A DNA stretch of 64,000 nucleotides from Tropicimonas isoalkanivorans (lineage in GTDB: Bacteria > Pseudomonadota > Alphaproteobacteria > Rhodobacterales > Rhodobacteraceae). The stretch covers positions 310,001 to 374,000 of the forward strand of contig NZ_FOLG01000003.1 of the NCBI RefSeq assembly GCF_900112335.1. Direction: 5' to 3'. Position numbers and translations under genes: made by a program. Below, in pieces: positions 52,886 through 62,136 of the stretch (its first letter is position 1; every line of letters starts with the position of its first letter). The notes beneath the pieces were generated by a model, which did no database searches, had not been told where the DNA came from, and saw nothing but the letters and a program-made list of their open reading frames with translations.

Positions 52886-54462
52886 ACGGGGCCGGATTTG
52901 CCGGTACGCGATCCGGGGCGGCTGTGTCCGCTCCGGATCCGGCCCAGACGCAAAGACCAGACTCTCCGCGGACCGATGCGCACGCAAGTCAGGTCGTGCG
53001 GATCGGAGCGCAGTCGCGGTCCGGAGACGACATCCGTGCCCGGGCGCAGTCCCTCGCCGAGGCCCTGGCCACTTTAGGCGTCGGGGCCGGCGACGCGGTG
53101 GCGCATCTTGCCCCCAACGGATTTTCGCATTTCGAGGTCGAATTGGCGATGCGCGCGCTCGACGGCTTCGTCGTGCCGCTGAACTGGCACATGGCGCCGC
53201 CGGAAATCGAGTACATCCTTTACGACTGCGCAGCAAAGGCGCTCGTCGGAACCGGCTCCCTCTTAGACAGTGTCGGCGATGCACTTGCGCCGCATGTCCG
53301 CCGGATATCGCTGTCGCCCGAAACGGGATCGGCGCGGCTGGATTACGAAACCCTTGTGCGGACACCCGTGTCGCAAACCCGCAAGGGCCGCGGGCTGGAA
53401 AGTTCGATCATTTACACGTCGGGTACCACCGGGAAACCGAAGGGCGTGCGCCGCCTGCCGCAGAACCAGCGGGAGATCGACGCCCGCGCGGCAGCGCTGC
53501 GGGTGCTCTACCCCTCGCGCCCCGGAGCGCGGGCGCTGGTGACGGGCCCCCAATACCACCTGTTCTCGCTGGCCGTCTCAATGACCTACTTCGGGGCCGG
53601 GGCCTCCGTCACGGTTATGGAGCGTTTCGATGCGGAGGAGTTCCTGAGCCTGGTCGAACGGCACCAAATCACGCACACCCACCTCGTGCCGACAATGATG
53701 GTCCGCCTGATGCGCCTGCCCGCCGAGGTGCGCAACCGCTACGACACGACGTCGCTGGAATTCCTGATCCACTCCGGTTCTGCCTGCGCGGAAGATGTGA
53801 AGCGGGCGATGATCGACTGGCTCGGTCCGGTTATCTGGGAAAGCTACGGCGGGACCGAGACCGGCGCGCTGACGATGATCGGCCCAGAGGACTGGCTGTC
53901 CCGCCCCGGTTCGGTTGGACGGCCCTTCGCGACGGGCGAAGTCCGTATCCACGGAGAGGCGGACGAGCCCCTGCCCCCCGGCGCAGTCGGTCAGGTCTAC
54001 GGCGTGATGCGTGGCACCCCGGACTTCACCTATCACGGCGATCCCGAAAAGCGCGCGGCCGCAGGTCTTGACGGCCGCTTCGCCACCGGCGACCTGGGAT
54101 GGCTCGACGATGACGGCTTCCTCTACATCTGCGACCGCATGGTCGAGAAGCTGATCTCTGGCGGCGTCAATATCTACCCGGCTGAGATCGAGGCTGCGAT
54201 CCTGTCGCATCCGCTGGTCGTCGATGCGGCGGTCATCGGCATCCCGGACCCGGAGTTCGGCGAAAGCGTCTGTGCACATGTCACCACGACCGAACCGATG
54301 TCGCAGGACGAGCTGCGCACGCATCTTCGTTCGCGCATCGCCGGTTTCAAGATCCCGCGCTTGATCGTCTTCGACGACGATCTGCCGCGGCTGGAAAACG
54401 GCAAGATCCTCAAACGCGCGCTGCGCGATGCCTATCGCACCGGCACCTGGAAGGCACCATGA
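52882..54462 (+). CDS. Acyl-CoA ligase / AMP-binding enzyme
   Basis: 526 residues. Phosphate loop YTSGTTGKPKG at about 178-188, ESYGGTETG, ATGDLGWLDDDGFLYICDR (adenylate and hinge), SGGVNIYPAEIE and the catalytic Lys in ENGKILKRALRD. The first 45 residues are polar and low in complexity. ATG overlaps the previous stop (ATGA), and the following CoA-transferase does the same. It would activate a carboxylic acid made or consumed by the UGSC pair; the acid is unknown. Confidence 0.92.
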   Translation: MNGAGFAGTRSGAAVSAPDPAQTQRPDSPRTDAHASQVVRIGAQSRSGDDIRARAQSLAEALATLGVGAGDAVAHLAPNGFSHFEVELAMRALDGFVVPLNWHMAPPEIEYILYDCAAKALVGTGSLLDSVGDALAPHVRRISLSPETGSARLDYETLVRTPVSQTRKGRGLESSIIYTSGTTGKPKGVRRLPQNQREIDARAAALRVLYPSRPGARALVTGPQYHLFSLAVSMTYFGAGASVTVMERFDAEEFLSLVERHQITHTHLVPTMMVRLMRLPAEVRNRYDTTSLEFLIHSGSACAEDVKRAMIDWLGPVIWESYGGTETGALTMIGPEDWLSRPGSVGRPFATGEVRIHGEADEPLPPGAVGQVYGVMRGTPDFTYHGDPEKRAAAGLDGRFATGDLGWLDDDGFLYICDRMVEKLISGGVNIYPAEIEAAILSHPLVVDAAVIGIPDPEFGESVCAHVTTTEPMSQDELRTHLRSRIAGFKIPRLIVFDDDLPRLENGKILKRALRDAYRTGTWKAP

Positions 54463-55553
54463 CGAACGCAAAGCCCCCCCTTCACGGTATCCGCGTCCTG
54501 GACATTGCTTCTTTGTACGCGGCGCCGTTCGCGGCAACGCTGCTTGGCGATTTCGGCGCCGAAGTGATCAAGATCGAACCGCCCGATGGCGACGGGTTCC
54601 GTGGCACGGGCATGTGGGCGGCGGTCGGGCGCGGCAAGAAGTCGGTGGTCCTCGACCTGCGCAGCCCTGAAGGATGCGAGACACTGCGCCAGCTTTGCCG
54701 GACCGCCGATATCATCGTGCAGAATTTCCCGCGCTCCGTTCTGGAGAAACGGGGCATCGGATGGGACAGGCTGCACACGATGAACCCGAAGCTCATCATG
54801 CTGTCGGTCTCGTGCTTCGGCCAGACGGGGCCCTACGCGGACCGACCCGGATCCGGCACCATCGGCGAAGGGTTCGCGGGCCTGACACATCTCACCGGTC
54901 GGCCGGAAGACAAGCCGATGCTGGCCTCGGTCGCCTTGGGCGACGCGATCGGCGCGATGAGCGCGGTCATGGGCGCACTGGCCGCGCTGTACGGTCGTGA
55001 CATGGGCGGCGGCGGTGGCCAGGAAATCGACGCATCGCTGTGGGAACCGGTGCTGACGGCGATCTCGGGTGCGCTGGCGGCGTGGCAACCGGGCGACTCC
55101 CCTGGACGCATGAGCGGACGGCTAGGGACGACGGGCATCCGCAACACCTACAGGACCGCGGATGGCGGCCATGTGGTGCTGTCGGCCTCGACGCCTCGGC
55201 ACCTGAACGACATGACCGAACTGGCGAACTGGGACGGCGCCGACGACCCCGACGCCGCCGTCGCCCGCTGGATTGGCGGACTGCCGCAGCTTGCGGTGAT
55301 CGACGCGCTTGTGGCTCGCCGCATTCCGGTCGCGCCCGTGACCGATCTCGACCGGCTGATCTCGGACCCGCATGTCCTGGCACGCGGCAGCGTGAGACAG
55401 GGCACCATCGGCGGTCGCAGAACCGCCTATGCCGCGCCGCACCCCAGGCTGGAAGGCCTCGCGGCAGAAGCACCGGACATTGATCGCCCGCTGGGCGCGG
55501 ATACCGCCGAGGTTCTTGGCGCACTGAAGGAGACCGCCAATGTGGGCGGATGA
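54459..55553 (+). CDS. CaiB/BaiF family III CoA-transferase lacking the usual catalytic Asp
   Basis: 364 residues. It begins PLHGIRVLDIASLYAAPFAA, with GAEVIKIEPPDGDGFRG and RGKKSVVLDLRSPEG. At the catalytic position it reads RPGSGTIGEGFAGL, so the Asp of formyl-CoA transferase is Gly, with a Glu four residues later. That variant occurs in a subgroup of the family, so the gene need not be inactive, but the mechanism may differ. It overlaps the ligase by 4 bases and the next SDR by 14. Confidence 0.87.
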   Translation: MTNAKPPLHGIRVLDIASLYAAPFAATLLGDFGAEVIKIEPPDGDGFRGTGMWAAVGRGKKSVVLDLRSPEGCETLRQLCRTADIIVQNFPRSVLEKRGIGWDRLHTMNPKLIMLSVSCFGQTGPYADRPGSGTIGEGFAGLTHLTGRPEDKPMLASVALGDAIGAMSAVMGALAALYGRDMGGGGGQEIDASLWEPVLTAISGALAAWQPGDSPGRMSGRLGTTGIRNTYRTADGGHVVLSASTPRHLNDMTELANWDGADDPDAAVARWIGGLPQLAVIDALVARRIPVAPVTDLDRLISDPHVLARGSVRQGTIGGRRTAYAAPHPRLEGLAAEAPDIDRPLGADTAEVLGALKETANVGG

Positions 55554-56313
55554 GTTTTCGGGAACGACGGTCTTGGTCACCGGCGGAGGGTCCGGTATCG
55601 GAGCCGAAACGGCCTCCGCCTTTGCCGGCGCCGGAGCAACCGTCATTGTCTCGGGCCGCCGGCAGACGCCACTGGACGAAACCGTGCGGTCCATTTCGGA
55701 AGCGGGCGGGACCGCGTTCGCGCTGACTGCCGACATGGGCGTGACCTCCGACGTGGTCGATCTGTTCGGGCGCATCGAGGCCCAGCATGGCGGCCCGGAC
55801 ATCCTGATCAACAACGCCGGTCTCGGCGCAAGCGGCGCCACCGCGACCGACATCACCGAAGAAGAGTTCGACGCCGTCTTTGCCGTCAATGCCAAGGGTG
55901 TCTGGCTTGGCATGCGCGAAGCCATTCCACGGATGATCGCACGTGGCGGCGGATGCATCGTAAACGTCTCGTCGAAAAACGGTATCGTTGGGGGGCCGGG
56001 CTCCATTGCCTATACTGGGGCCAAACACGCAGTCGTAGGGCTGACGCGCGCCGCAGCGATCGACCACGGGCGACAGGGCGTGCGGATAAACGCGATCTGC
56101 CCCGCCGCGCATGAATCCGAGATGGCGCTGGCTTTCAGGGACCGTTTCACCCCCGAAGAGTGGGAGGCGCGCATGGCAACCGCCTACCCTGCTACCGGAC
56201 GCATGGGCAGGCTTGACGAAGTTGCGGGGGCAATCCTCTTCCTCTGCTCTCCCGCCGCATCCAACATCCATGGTATCGCCCTGCCCGTGGACGGCGGATT
56301 CACGGCGATCTGA
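55540..56313 (+). CDS. SDR-family oxidoreductase
   Basis: 257 residues. TGGGSGIG, NNAGLGASG, VSSKNGIVGG and the catalytic YTGAK, ending GIALPVDGGFTAI. VIVSGRRQ after strand 2 suggests NADP(H). AAGGAGA lies 6 bases before the ATG, inside the CoA-transferase gene. It ends the UGSC-ligase-transferase operon; the GntR gene follows after 118 bases with its own operator. Confidence 0.9.
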   Translation: MWADEFSGTTVLVTGGGSGIGAETASAFAGAGATVIVSGRRQTPLDETVRSISEAGGTAFALTADMGVTSDVVDLFGRIEAQHGGPDILINNAGLGASGATATDITEEEFDAVFAVNAKGVWLGMREAIPRMIARGGGCIVNVSSKNGIVGGPGSIAYTGAKHAVVGLTRAAAIDHGRQGVRINAICPAAHESEMALAFRDRFTPEEWEARMATAYPATGRMGRLDEVAGAILFLCSPAASNIHGIALPVDGGFTAI

Positions 56314-56389
56314 ACGGTGAGGCGCACATGAAATACCACCGGCCTGAAGGCATAGGAATCTTCGACGCAGCATCGATCTTTTGTGGCAT

Positions 56390-56402
56390 GCATGTAATAT
56401 GC
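56390..56402. promoter_or_regulatory. GntR-type operator at its own gene (minus-strand GCATATTACATGC)
   Basis: On the minus strand this reads GCATATTACATGC, sharing 12 bases (GCATATTACATG) with the UGSC operon site at 51215. It lies 30 bases before the GntR start, consistent with autoregulation. Confidence 0.65.
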
Positions 56403-56431
56403 AGAAATTTTCCGAACACAGGGGATGCCCG

Positions 56432-57124
56432 ATGACCTCGCTTGCCACTCTTTCCGCCTCCGAATCCCTCGTAGCCAGGGCCGCCGACCTCATTCGCGAC
56501 GCCATCCTGTCCGGAGAGATCGCTGCCGGAGATCGGCTGTCCGTACCCGAACTGTCGCGCAGGCTCGGGATTTCGCGGACACCGGCACGCGAGGCGCTGC
56601 TGGTGCTGGAACGCGACGGCATCGTGGAAAGCCGTCCGAGGCTTGGGGTCGTGGTGGTAACCGGCGACGAGCATGATATCCGCGCCCTTTTTCAGCTCCG
56701 CGAGGCCTTGGACGGCATGGCCGCGCGTCTTGCCGCCACCCAACTTTCCGAAGATGGGCGCGCCCGTCTGCGGCCCCTGCTCCAACGCCACGAGGCAGCC
56801 ATCGACGCGCAGGATGTCGAAGCGCACATTGCATGCGATCTCGAGTTCCACGGCATCCTGCGCGATGGCAACGACAACGGCTATCTCGCCTCGGCGCTTC
56901 TGGGGCTGGAACGGCGGCTAACGGTCCTCATGCGCACGTTTTCCCACGCTCCCCGCGCGATGGGACCGGGCGTGCTTCGCGATCACCGCGCCATCATGGA
57001 TGCTGTCCTTACGATGGACGCCGACGCTGCCGAAGCCGCTGCTCGCCGCCACGTCCGCAATGTAGCCCTCTTCTTCACCGCCTCCCTCAAGGAGGGCAGC
57101 GGACCGTCTGCCGACAACCCATGA
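56432..57124 (+). CDS. GntR-family regulator, FadR/FCD type
   Basis: 230 residues. N-terminal winged helix: AADLIRDAILSGEIAAGDRL, then LSRRLGISRTPAREALLVLE and GIVESRPRLGVVVV. The C-terminal FCD domain has LFQLREALDGMAARLAA, DLEFHGILRDG (metal-binding Asp/His) and the late His in VLRDHRAIMDAV and ARRHVRN. Start ATG 56432 follows AGGGG and leaves the operator outside the gene; an upstream ATG at 56381 would place the operator inside the coding region. FCD proteins sense small acids. It overlaps the 2-hydroxyacid dehydrogenase by 4 bases. Confidence 0.93.
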   Translation: MTSLATLSASESLVARAADLIRDAILSGEIAAGDRLSVPELSRRLGISRTPAREALLVLERDGIVESRPRLGVVVVTGDEHDIRALFQLREALDGMAARLAATQLSEDGRARLRPLLQRHEAAIDAQDVEAHIACDLEFHGILRDGNDNGYLASALLGLERRLTVLMRTFSHAPRAMGPGVLRDHRAIMDAVLTMDADAAEAAARRHVRNVALFFTASLKEGSGPSADNP

Positions 57125-58089
57125 AACTGGTCGTTCGCAGCCAATTGCCCCTCGGGAACCGGATCGCGCGGGCGCTGGAAGACCTGCCCTTCGTGTCGGA
57201 AGTCGTTGTGCCGGCGGACGCCGAAGCGCTGTACGCCGCGTTGCCAGGCGCGACCGGGCTGATCACGATGAACAGCCTGTACGACGCCGCTCTCGCGGAC
57301 GCATTGGAGCGCACGCCGTCGCTGCGCTGGCTGCAGCTGCTGTCCGCAGGGTTCGAGAACCTGGCGGCCCACGGCGTTCCGTTCGGCGTGACCGTCACCA
57401 ACGCCGGCAACGGGCGCACGGCCAACGTGGCCGAACATGCCCTGGCGCTTGCCCTGGCGCTGTACCGCGGCATCCCGGTGGCGGTCGCCAGTCAGCAAGC
57501 CTGCCGGTGGGCTCCACCCATCGCAGAGAGCATGGGCACGCTCGAAGGCGCCCGCGCCACTGTTCTTGGCTATGGCAGCATCGGGCAGGCCATCGCCCGC
57601 CGCCTTGCCGCCTTCGATGCCCACGTTGTGGCGCTGAACCGCTCTCCCCGGCAGGACGGCATCGTAGGCGAGACCCGACCGCTCGAAGACCTCGACGCAG
57701 TGTTGGCGGAGACAGAGATCCTCTTCGTCGCGGTGGCCCTGGTTCCGGAAACCAAGCACCTGGTCGATGCCCGGCGGCTGGCCCTGATGCCACGCGGGGC
57801 ACGCCTGGTGAATATCGCCCGCGGCGAGGTCCTCGACACCGACGGGCTGGTCGACGCACTCGGGTCCGGCCTCCTGTTCGGCGCCGGCATCGATACGACG
57901 GACCCGGAACCCCTGCCGCCGGATCATCCGCTCTGGCGCGCGCCGGGCGCGCTGGTGACGCCGCACCTCGGCGGGACCGAGACCGAAAGATCGTCAGAGC
58001 GCATCGTCGCATTGGCAATCGAAAACGCCCGCCGCCTGAACGCGAAACGCCCCTTGAAGGCGCGGATCGCCAGCCTCGCGGCGCAATAA
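57121..58089 (+). CDS. D-2-hydroxyacid dehydrogenase (NAD(P)-dependent)
   Basis: 322 residues. Rossmann motif GYGSIG at about 150-155, then the catalytic triad: Arg 234 (NIARGE), Glu 263 (DPEPL) and His 282 (TPHLGG). It interconverts a 2-hydroxyacid and a 2-oxoacid. Coupled to the GntR gene (ATGA) and 25 bases before dctP, so regulator, enzyme and uptake protein are co-transcribed; the transported compound may be a 2-hydroxy- or 2-oxoacid. Confidence 0.92.
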   Translation: MKLVVRSQLPLGNRIARALEDLPFVSEVVVPADAEALYAALPGATGLITMNSLYDAALADALERTPSLRWLQLLSAGFENLAAHGVPFGVTVTNAGNGRTANVAEHALALALALYRGIPVAVASQQACRWAPPIAESMGTLEGARATVLGYGSIGQAIARRLAAFDAHVVALNRSPRQDGIVGETRPLEDLDAVLAETEILFVAVALVPETKHLVDARRLALMPRGARLVNIARGEVLDTDGLVDALGSGLLFGAGIDTTDPEPLPPDHPLWRAPGALVTPHLGGTETERSSERIVALAIENARRLNAKRPLKARIASLAAQ

Positions 58090-58114
58090 GCATAACAGAA
58101 GGAGGAGAAGACCC

Positions 58115-59254
58115 ATGACCATAAGGAACACAGCCCTGGCATTTGCGGCAAGCGTCGCAGCCCTGCCCGCGACGGCAGACGAGCTTATATACAACACGGG
58201 TCTCGGCCCGACGCACCCGACCGTGACAGACGTCATGGAACCGATGGCGGCCTGGATCGCCGAACAGACGGACGGGCAGACGACGATGAAGGTCGTGACC
58301 GCCGGCGCGCTGGCGGGCATTCGCGAAACCTTGTCGGCCGTCCAGTCCGGCGCTGTCGAACTGGGTCTCGTCAACTTCAACTACACGCCCGACGTCTGGC
58401 CTGTGACCGCCGCGTTAGGATCGCTGTCCCTGATCGGCAAGGATAACCGGGTGATGACCGCCGCCGCGGCGCAAAGCTACCTGCTGGACTGCGAGCGCTG
58501 CCAGGCCGAATACGAAGCGGCCGGTGTGGTGCCGCTGTTCGTCTATTCCACGACGCCGTTCAAGTTGATGTGCCGGGGCATTGAGCCCCTGACGCCTGAA
58601 GCGATGGTGGGCGTCAAGATGCGGGCCTCGGCCGGCGTCGCCCAGGCGGCCGCGGCACTGGGCGCGACACCGCTGAACATGCAGTCGACCGAGACCTACG
58701 AGGGCGTTCAGCGCGGCGCCATCAACTGCGACAGCGGTTCCGTCTCGTGGCTGAAGACCTACAACTTCGGCGAAGTCATGTCGGTGGTGGTGAACCAGTC
58801 CTTTGGCGTGTCCTACAACACTGGCCTGATGACATTCGGGCAGGACGCGTGGCAGGATGTGTCGCCCGAGGCGAAGGACGCGATTTTCTCTTACCTCGCC
58901 AAGGGGTTCACCGACATTTCGCGCGGATACATCAAGGCGGACGAGGCGGCGCGGGCCGAGTTCGAGCCGAAAGGCGTGAAATTCGTCGATCCCGATCCGT
59001 CCTTCGGCGTCCGTATGGACGCGATCGTGAACGAGCAGTTTCGGCTGATCGTCGATCAGGCGACGGCGCGCGGGGTCAGCGATGTCGATGCCGAACTGAC
59101 AATGCTGACGAACAACGTGGCAAAGTGGACGGAAATCGTCGACGGCATAGGAACCGGCGACTGGGGCGATGCGGAATGGCAGGCCTATCAGGATGCGGTT
59201 CAGACCGAGATCGTGGATCGGCTGGAGCGGAAGCTGGCCACGCCGGCCCAATGA
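58115..59254 (+). CDS. dctP: TRAP transporter solute-binding protein (DctP)
   Basis: 379 residues, periplasmic, with a signal peptide of about 22 residues (AASVAALPATADE). DctP body: AGALAGIRETLSAVQSG, FNYTPDVWPVTAALGSL, VYSTTPFKLMCRG, KMRASAGVAQAAAALGATP and YEGVQRGAINC. Cys pair at 126 and 129 (CERC) plus Cys 153, as in the paralogue at 41079; a disulfide or metal site is possible. AAGGAGGAG precedes the ATG. No DctQM gene is nearby in this operon. A strong terminator follows. Confidence 0.93.
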   Translation: MTIRNTALAFAASVAALPATADELIYNTGLGPTHPTVTDVMEPMAAWIAEQTDGQTTMKVVTAGALAGIRETLSAVQSGAVELGLVNFNYTPDVWPVTAALGSLSLIGKDNRVMTAAAAQSYLLDCERCQAEYEAAGVVPLFVYSTTPFKLMCRGIEPLTPEAMVGVKMRASAGVAQAAAALGATPLNMQSTETYEGVQRGAINCDSGSVSWLKTYNFGEVMSVVVNQSFGVSYNTGLMTFGQDAWQDVSPEAKDAIFSYLAKGFTDISRGYIKADEAARAEFEPKGVKFVDPDPSFGVRMDAIVNEQFRLIVDQATARGVSDVDAELTMLTNNVAKWTEIVDGIGTGDWGDAEWQAYQDAVQTEIVDRLERKLATPAQ

Positions 59255-59261
59255 GACAGGC

Positions 59262-59285
59262 GGCGAGGCGGCGCATCGCCTCGCC
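59262..59285 (+). terminator. Rho-independent terminator after dctP
   Basis: Nine-base perfect GC stem GGCGAGGCG / CGCCTCGCC, loop GCGCAT, followed by ATTTTCTTTC. It starts 8 bases after the dctP stop and lies before the convergent LysR gene end. Confidence 0.8.
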
Positions 59286-59318
59286 ATTTTCTTTCCCGAT
59301 GGACATGCTGCATGGGCA

Positions 59319-60200
59319 TCAGCCCATCAAGGCGGCGGCTTCCAGGCGGGACACCAACGGCGACGCTCCGTTTGCCAGCCGGACAAGGGCGAGATCCAGC
59401 TTCAGTTCCAGCCCCCCTACCCGCCGAAGAACGACGCCGCGCACCCAGCTTTCCGGGGTACCGGAGACGACCAGCGCCACCCCCAGTCCAACGGCGACCA
59501 GGTTGATCGTCGCCCATTCGCCCTCGGTTTCCTGCACGACGCGCGGCCTGAGCCCCGCCGCACTTGCGGCGCGGTAAAGCAGGTCGAAGAAACCGGGATT
59601 GACCTCGCGCGCCAGTCCCACGAAGGGCTCGTCCGTCAACATCGCAGGCGAGACTACCGCCTCCCCGGCAAGGGCATGGGTTTCGGCAAGCGCCAGGAAG
59701 AGGTCATGCCGCTCGATCCTTGTGGCGCTGAAGCGGTCGGGCAGGTCCTCGGGCGCATAGACAAAACCGGCATCTGTATCTGCCGCCTCGATCTGGGCCA
59801 GTTGGACCGGCGTGGGCGCCTGATGCAGACGCAGTTCGATCGCCGGCCAGTCCTCGCGAAATCGCCGCAGCGACTTGGTGACCTTGCGCGAGCGCGCCGC
59901 GGTCTCGTGGAATCCCACACGCAACAGCCCCTCCTGCCCCGACGCCAGCCGCCGCGCGCGCTCTGCCGCGAGTTCCAGTTCGCGCAGAAGCCGGCGGGCA
60001 TCCGCCAGATAGGCCGCGCCCGCAGGTGTGATTCTCAGCCGCCGTTTCTCGCGTGTGAAAAGCGCAAAGCCAAGTTCTTCCTCATGCTGGGCAAGGGTCC
60101 GCGACAGCGCGGGCTGCACGACATGCAGCCTCTCGGATGCCCGGCGCAAACTGCCGGATTCGGCGATGGCGACGAAGGTACGGAGGTGGCGGAGTTCCAT
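59319..60200 (-). CDS. LysR-family transcriptional regulator
   Basis: 293 residues. N-terminal helix-turn-helix MELRHLRTFVAIAESGSLRR then SERLHVVQPALSRTLAQHE, and a substrate-binding domain starting near residue 90 (LLRVGFHETAARS). It is divergent from the fused UGSC gene at 60303. The 102-base gap holds a CTTGAT-GCG-ATCAAG palindrome, the usual LysR arrangement, so it probably controls that operon and itself. Confidence 0.94.
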   Translation of the reverse strand: MELRHLRTFVAIAESGSLRRASERLHVVQPALSRTLAQHEEELGFALFTREKRRLRITPAGAAYLADARRLLRELELAAERARRLASGQEGLLRVGFHETAARSRKVTKSLRRFREDWPAIELRLHQAPTPVQLAQIEAADTDAGFVYAPEDLPDRFSATRIERHDLFLALAETHALAGEAVVSPAMLTDEPFVGLAREVNPGFFDLLYRAASAAGLRPRVVQETEGEWATINLVAVGLGVALVVSGTPESWVRGVVLRRVGGLELKLDLALVRLANGASPLVSRLEAAALMG

Positions 60201-60215
60201 GGCTCGATGTGATAC

Positions 60216-60230
60216 CTTGATGCGATCAAG
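60216..60230. promoter_or_regulatory. LysR-type operator CTTGATGCGATCAAG
   Basis: 15-bp palindrome with 6-base arms around GCG, fitting the T-N11-A LysR pattern. It lies 16 bases before the LysR start and 73 bases before the UGSC fusion start. Confidence 0.6.
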
Positions 60231-60302
60231 TTGACAATAAAGGAACATTTGCGCGTTCAATTTCCGTGCCGCAGACTGTGCTTCGACCCAGGAGGAAATC
60301 AC

Positions 60303-62045
60303 ATGAACGTCACCCTGCGCGAAACTGGCGGCCAAACCGCCAGCCTGTCCATCGTCAACCCCATCGCCCGCCAGAAGGTCGAGACCGCCGAGATGGTGCG
60401 CCATCCCGCCGCCCCCCGGCTCGATACTCTGGAGGGCAAGATCATCGGCTTTTTCTGGAACGGCAAGCAGCAGGGCAACCAGGCGCTGGAGCGGACCAAG
60501 GCCAACCTGAAAAAGCTCTATCCCGACGTGCAGTTCCGGGATTACCTGGGGGCCATGGGCGGCGTGTTGCGGCGAGCGTCGGACGAGCAGCTGGATGCGA
60601 TGGCGCGCGAATGCGATGCAGTGGTCGGCACATCGGCCGATTGCGGGTCCTGCACGTCCTGGCTGATCCACGACATGTGCGGCATCGAACAGCGCGGAAC
60701 ACCCGCCATCGCCTGGACCGCGAAGCAGTTTCATGAGGACGCTCACTGGAGCGCCAACGTCTGGGGCGTGCCGGACCTGGTGATCAGCGAAGTGCCCGAG
60801 TGCTTCACCAACAACAGCCCTGACCGCATCCACGCGATGGTCGATGCAGCGATGGACCAGATCATCCGCGGCTTCACCGAAACGCCGACAACTGCCACGT
60901 TGGATTTCAAGCGGATCAACCGCGAGTCGGTCGACGAACGGGAGCTTTCCTACGACGGGGCCGACCTCATGGAGGCCTTCGACGCGATGCAGTCCGCCTT
61001 TGTCCGCGCGGGATGGAGCGACGGCTTTCCACTCGTGCCGCCGACACCCGCAAAGGTTGCGCGCATGGTCGAGGCTTCGGGAAAGCCGGGCGATCATGTG
61101 CTTGGCCTGCTGGAGCCCGGCTTCGGCCTGGCCACGGTCGAGAAGATTGCCGCCAACGCCGTCATGGCCGGTTGTACGCCCGCGATGATGCCTCTGCTCC
61201 TGGCCATCGTCGACGCCTTCCTTGACTATCGCGCGGGCTTTCGGGGGGTCTGTATGTCGACCGGGCCGCAGGCGCCGGTAATCCTCGTGTCGGGGCCGGT
61301 GGTCGACGAGCTGGGTCTGAACTGCGGGATCGCGTCCATCGGACCGGGCAGCCAGAACGCCGCCAACGTCGCCATCGGGCGGGCCGCGCGGCTGTTCATG
61401 ATGAACATCGGCCTGTCCTATCCGGGCGTGTCGGACATGGACACGCACGGCACGACGATGAAGTTCAGTTATTGCGTCGCCGAGAACCAGGCTCGCAATC
61501 CCTGGGCTCCCTATCGGATGGTCAAGGGCTACGCCGAAGACGAATCGACCGTCACGATCAACTCGCCATTCTCGCAGACCTGCCTTTACGATTTCCAGAA
61601 CCAGGACGCGGAGTTGCTGGCCGAGACCTTCGGCTCTGCCATGTCATCGGCCGCCAACGCGATGGGTGCGGCCTGGTTGACGACACACAAGGGCGCCGAC
61701 AACCTGCCGGCCGTCTGGCGCGGCGACCCGGATAATCTGCTGATCCTCTGCCCGGACCACGCGCAGGTCTTCCACCGCGCCGGCTGGAGCCTCGAAACGC
61801 TGCGCGAGAAATTGTACCACTATTCCCGCCTGCCGTTCCGGAAAGCCATGCTCAACAAGACGCCGGAACTGTTCAAAACGGTGCACCCGCATCTGCAATG
61901 GATGTGGGAACAGCCTGACACCGAAATCTCGCTTTACGGCGCGCCAGAGAGTTTCGACATCTTCGTCACAGGTGGCGATGCGGGATGGAGCACCTGGCAT
62001 GATGGCGGCACCTATTCGGTGACGCGCCGGGTCGGCGACATCTGA
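60303..62045 (+). CDS. Fused UGSC domain and partner domain protein
   Basis: 580 residues. Residues 1 to about 210 match the UGSC protein at 51283 (strand KIIGFFWNGKQQGN, motif DCGSCTSWLIHD with CGSC at 114-117). From about 235 on it matches the partner at 51764: GWSDGFPLVPPTPAKVARMV, ATVEKIAANAVMAGCTP, SGPVVDELGLNCG, NAANVAIGRAARLFMMN and NPWAPYRM. Cys-rich positions beyond the motif (for example TCLYDFQNQD, LNCG) are not shared with the split version. GGAGGAAA precedes the ATG at 60303. No signal peptide. Function unknown; the natural fusion shows that the domains work together. Downstream are two 2-hydroxyacid/2-oxoacid oxidoreductases. Confidence 0.82.
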   Translation: MNVTLRETGGQTASLSIVNPIARQKVETAEMVRHPAAPRLDTLEGKIIGFFWNGKQQGNQALERTKANLKKLYPDVQFRDYLGAMGGVLRRASDEQLDAMARECDAVVGTSADCGSCTSWLIHDMCGIEQRGTPAIAWTAKQFHEDAHWSANVWGVPDLVISEVPECFTNNSPDRIHAMVDAAMDQIIRGFTETPTTATLDFKRINRESVDERELSYDGADLMEAFDAMQSAFVRAGWSDGFPLVPPTPAKVARMVEASGKPGDHVLGLLEPGFGLATVEKIAANAVMAGCTPAMMPLLLAIVDAFLDYRAGFRGVCMSTGPQAPVILVSGPVVDELGLNCGIASIGPGSQNAANVAIGRAARLFMMNIGLSYPGVSDMDTHGTTMKFSYCVAENQARNPWAPYRMVKGYAEDESTVTINSPFSQTCLYDFQNQDAELLAETFGSAMSSAANAMGAAWLTTHKGADNLPAVWRGDPDNLLILCPDHAQVFHRAGWSLETLREKLYHYSRLPFRKAMLNKTPELFKTVHPHLQWMWEQPDTEISLYGAPESFDIFVTGGDAGWSTWHDGGTYSVTRRVGDI

Positions 62046-62136
62046 CCCGCGCGGCAGGGGAACGGGGGTCGAGCCATGCCGACCGCGTCCCCCTGCTGAT
62101 CCGCCGTTGCCGATCTGTCCCATCGCCGAGACCAGA

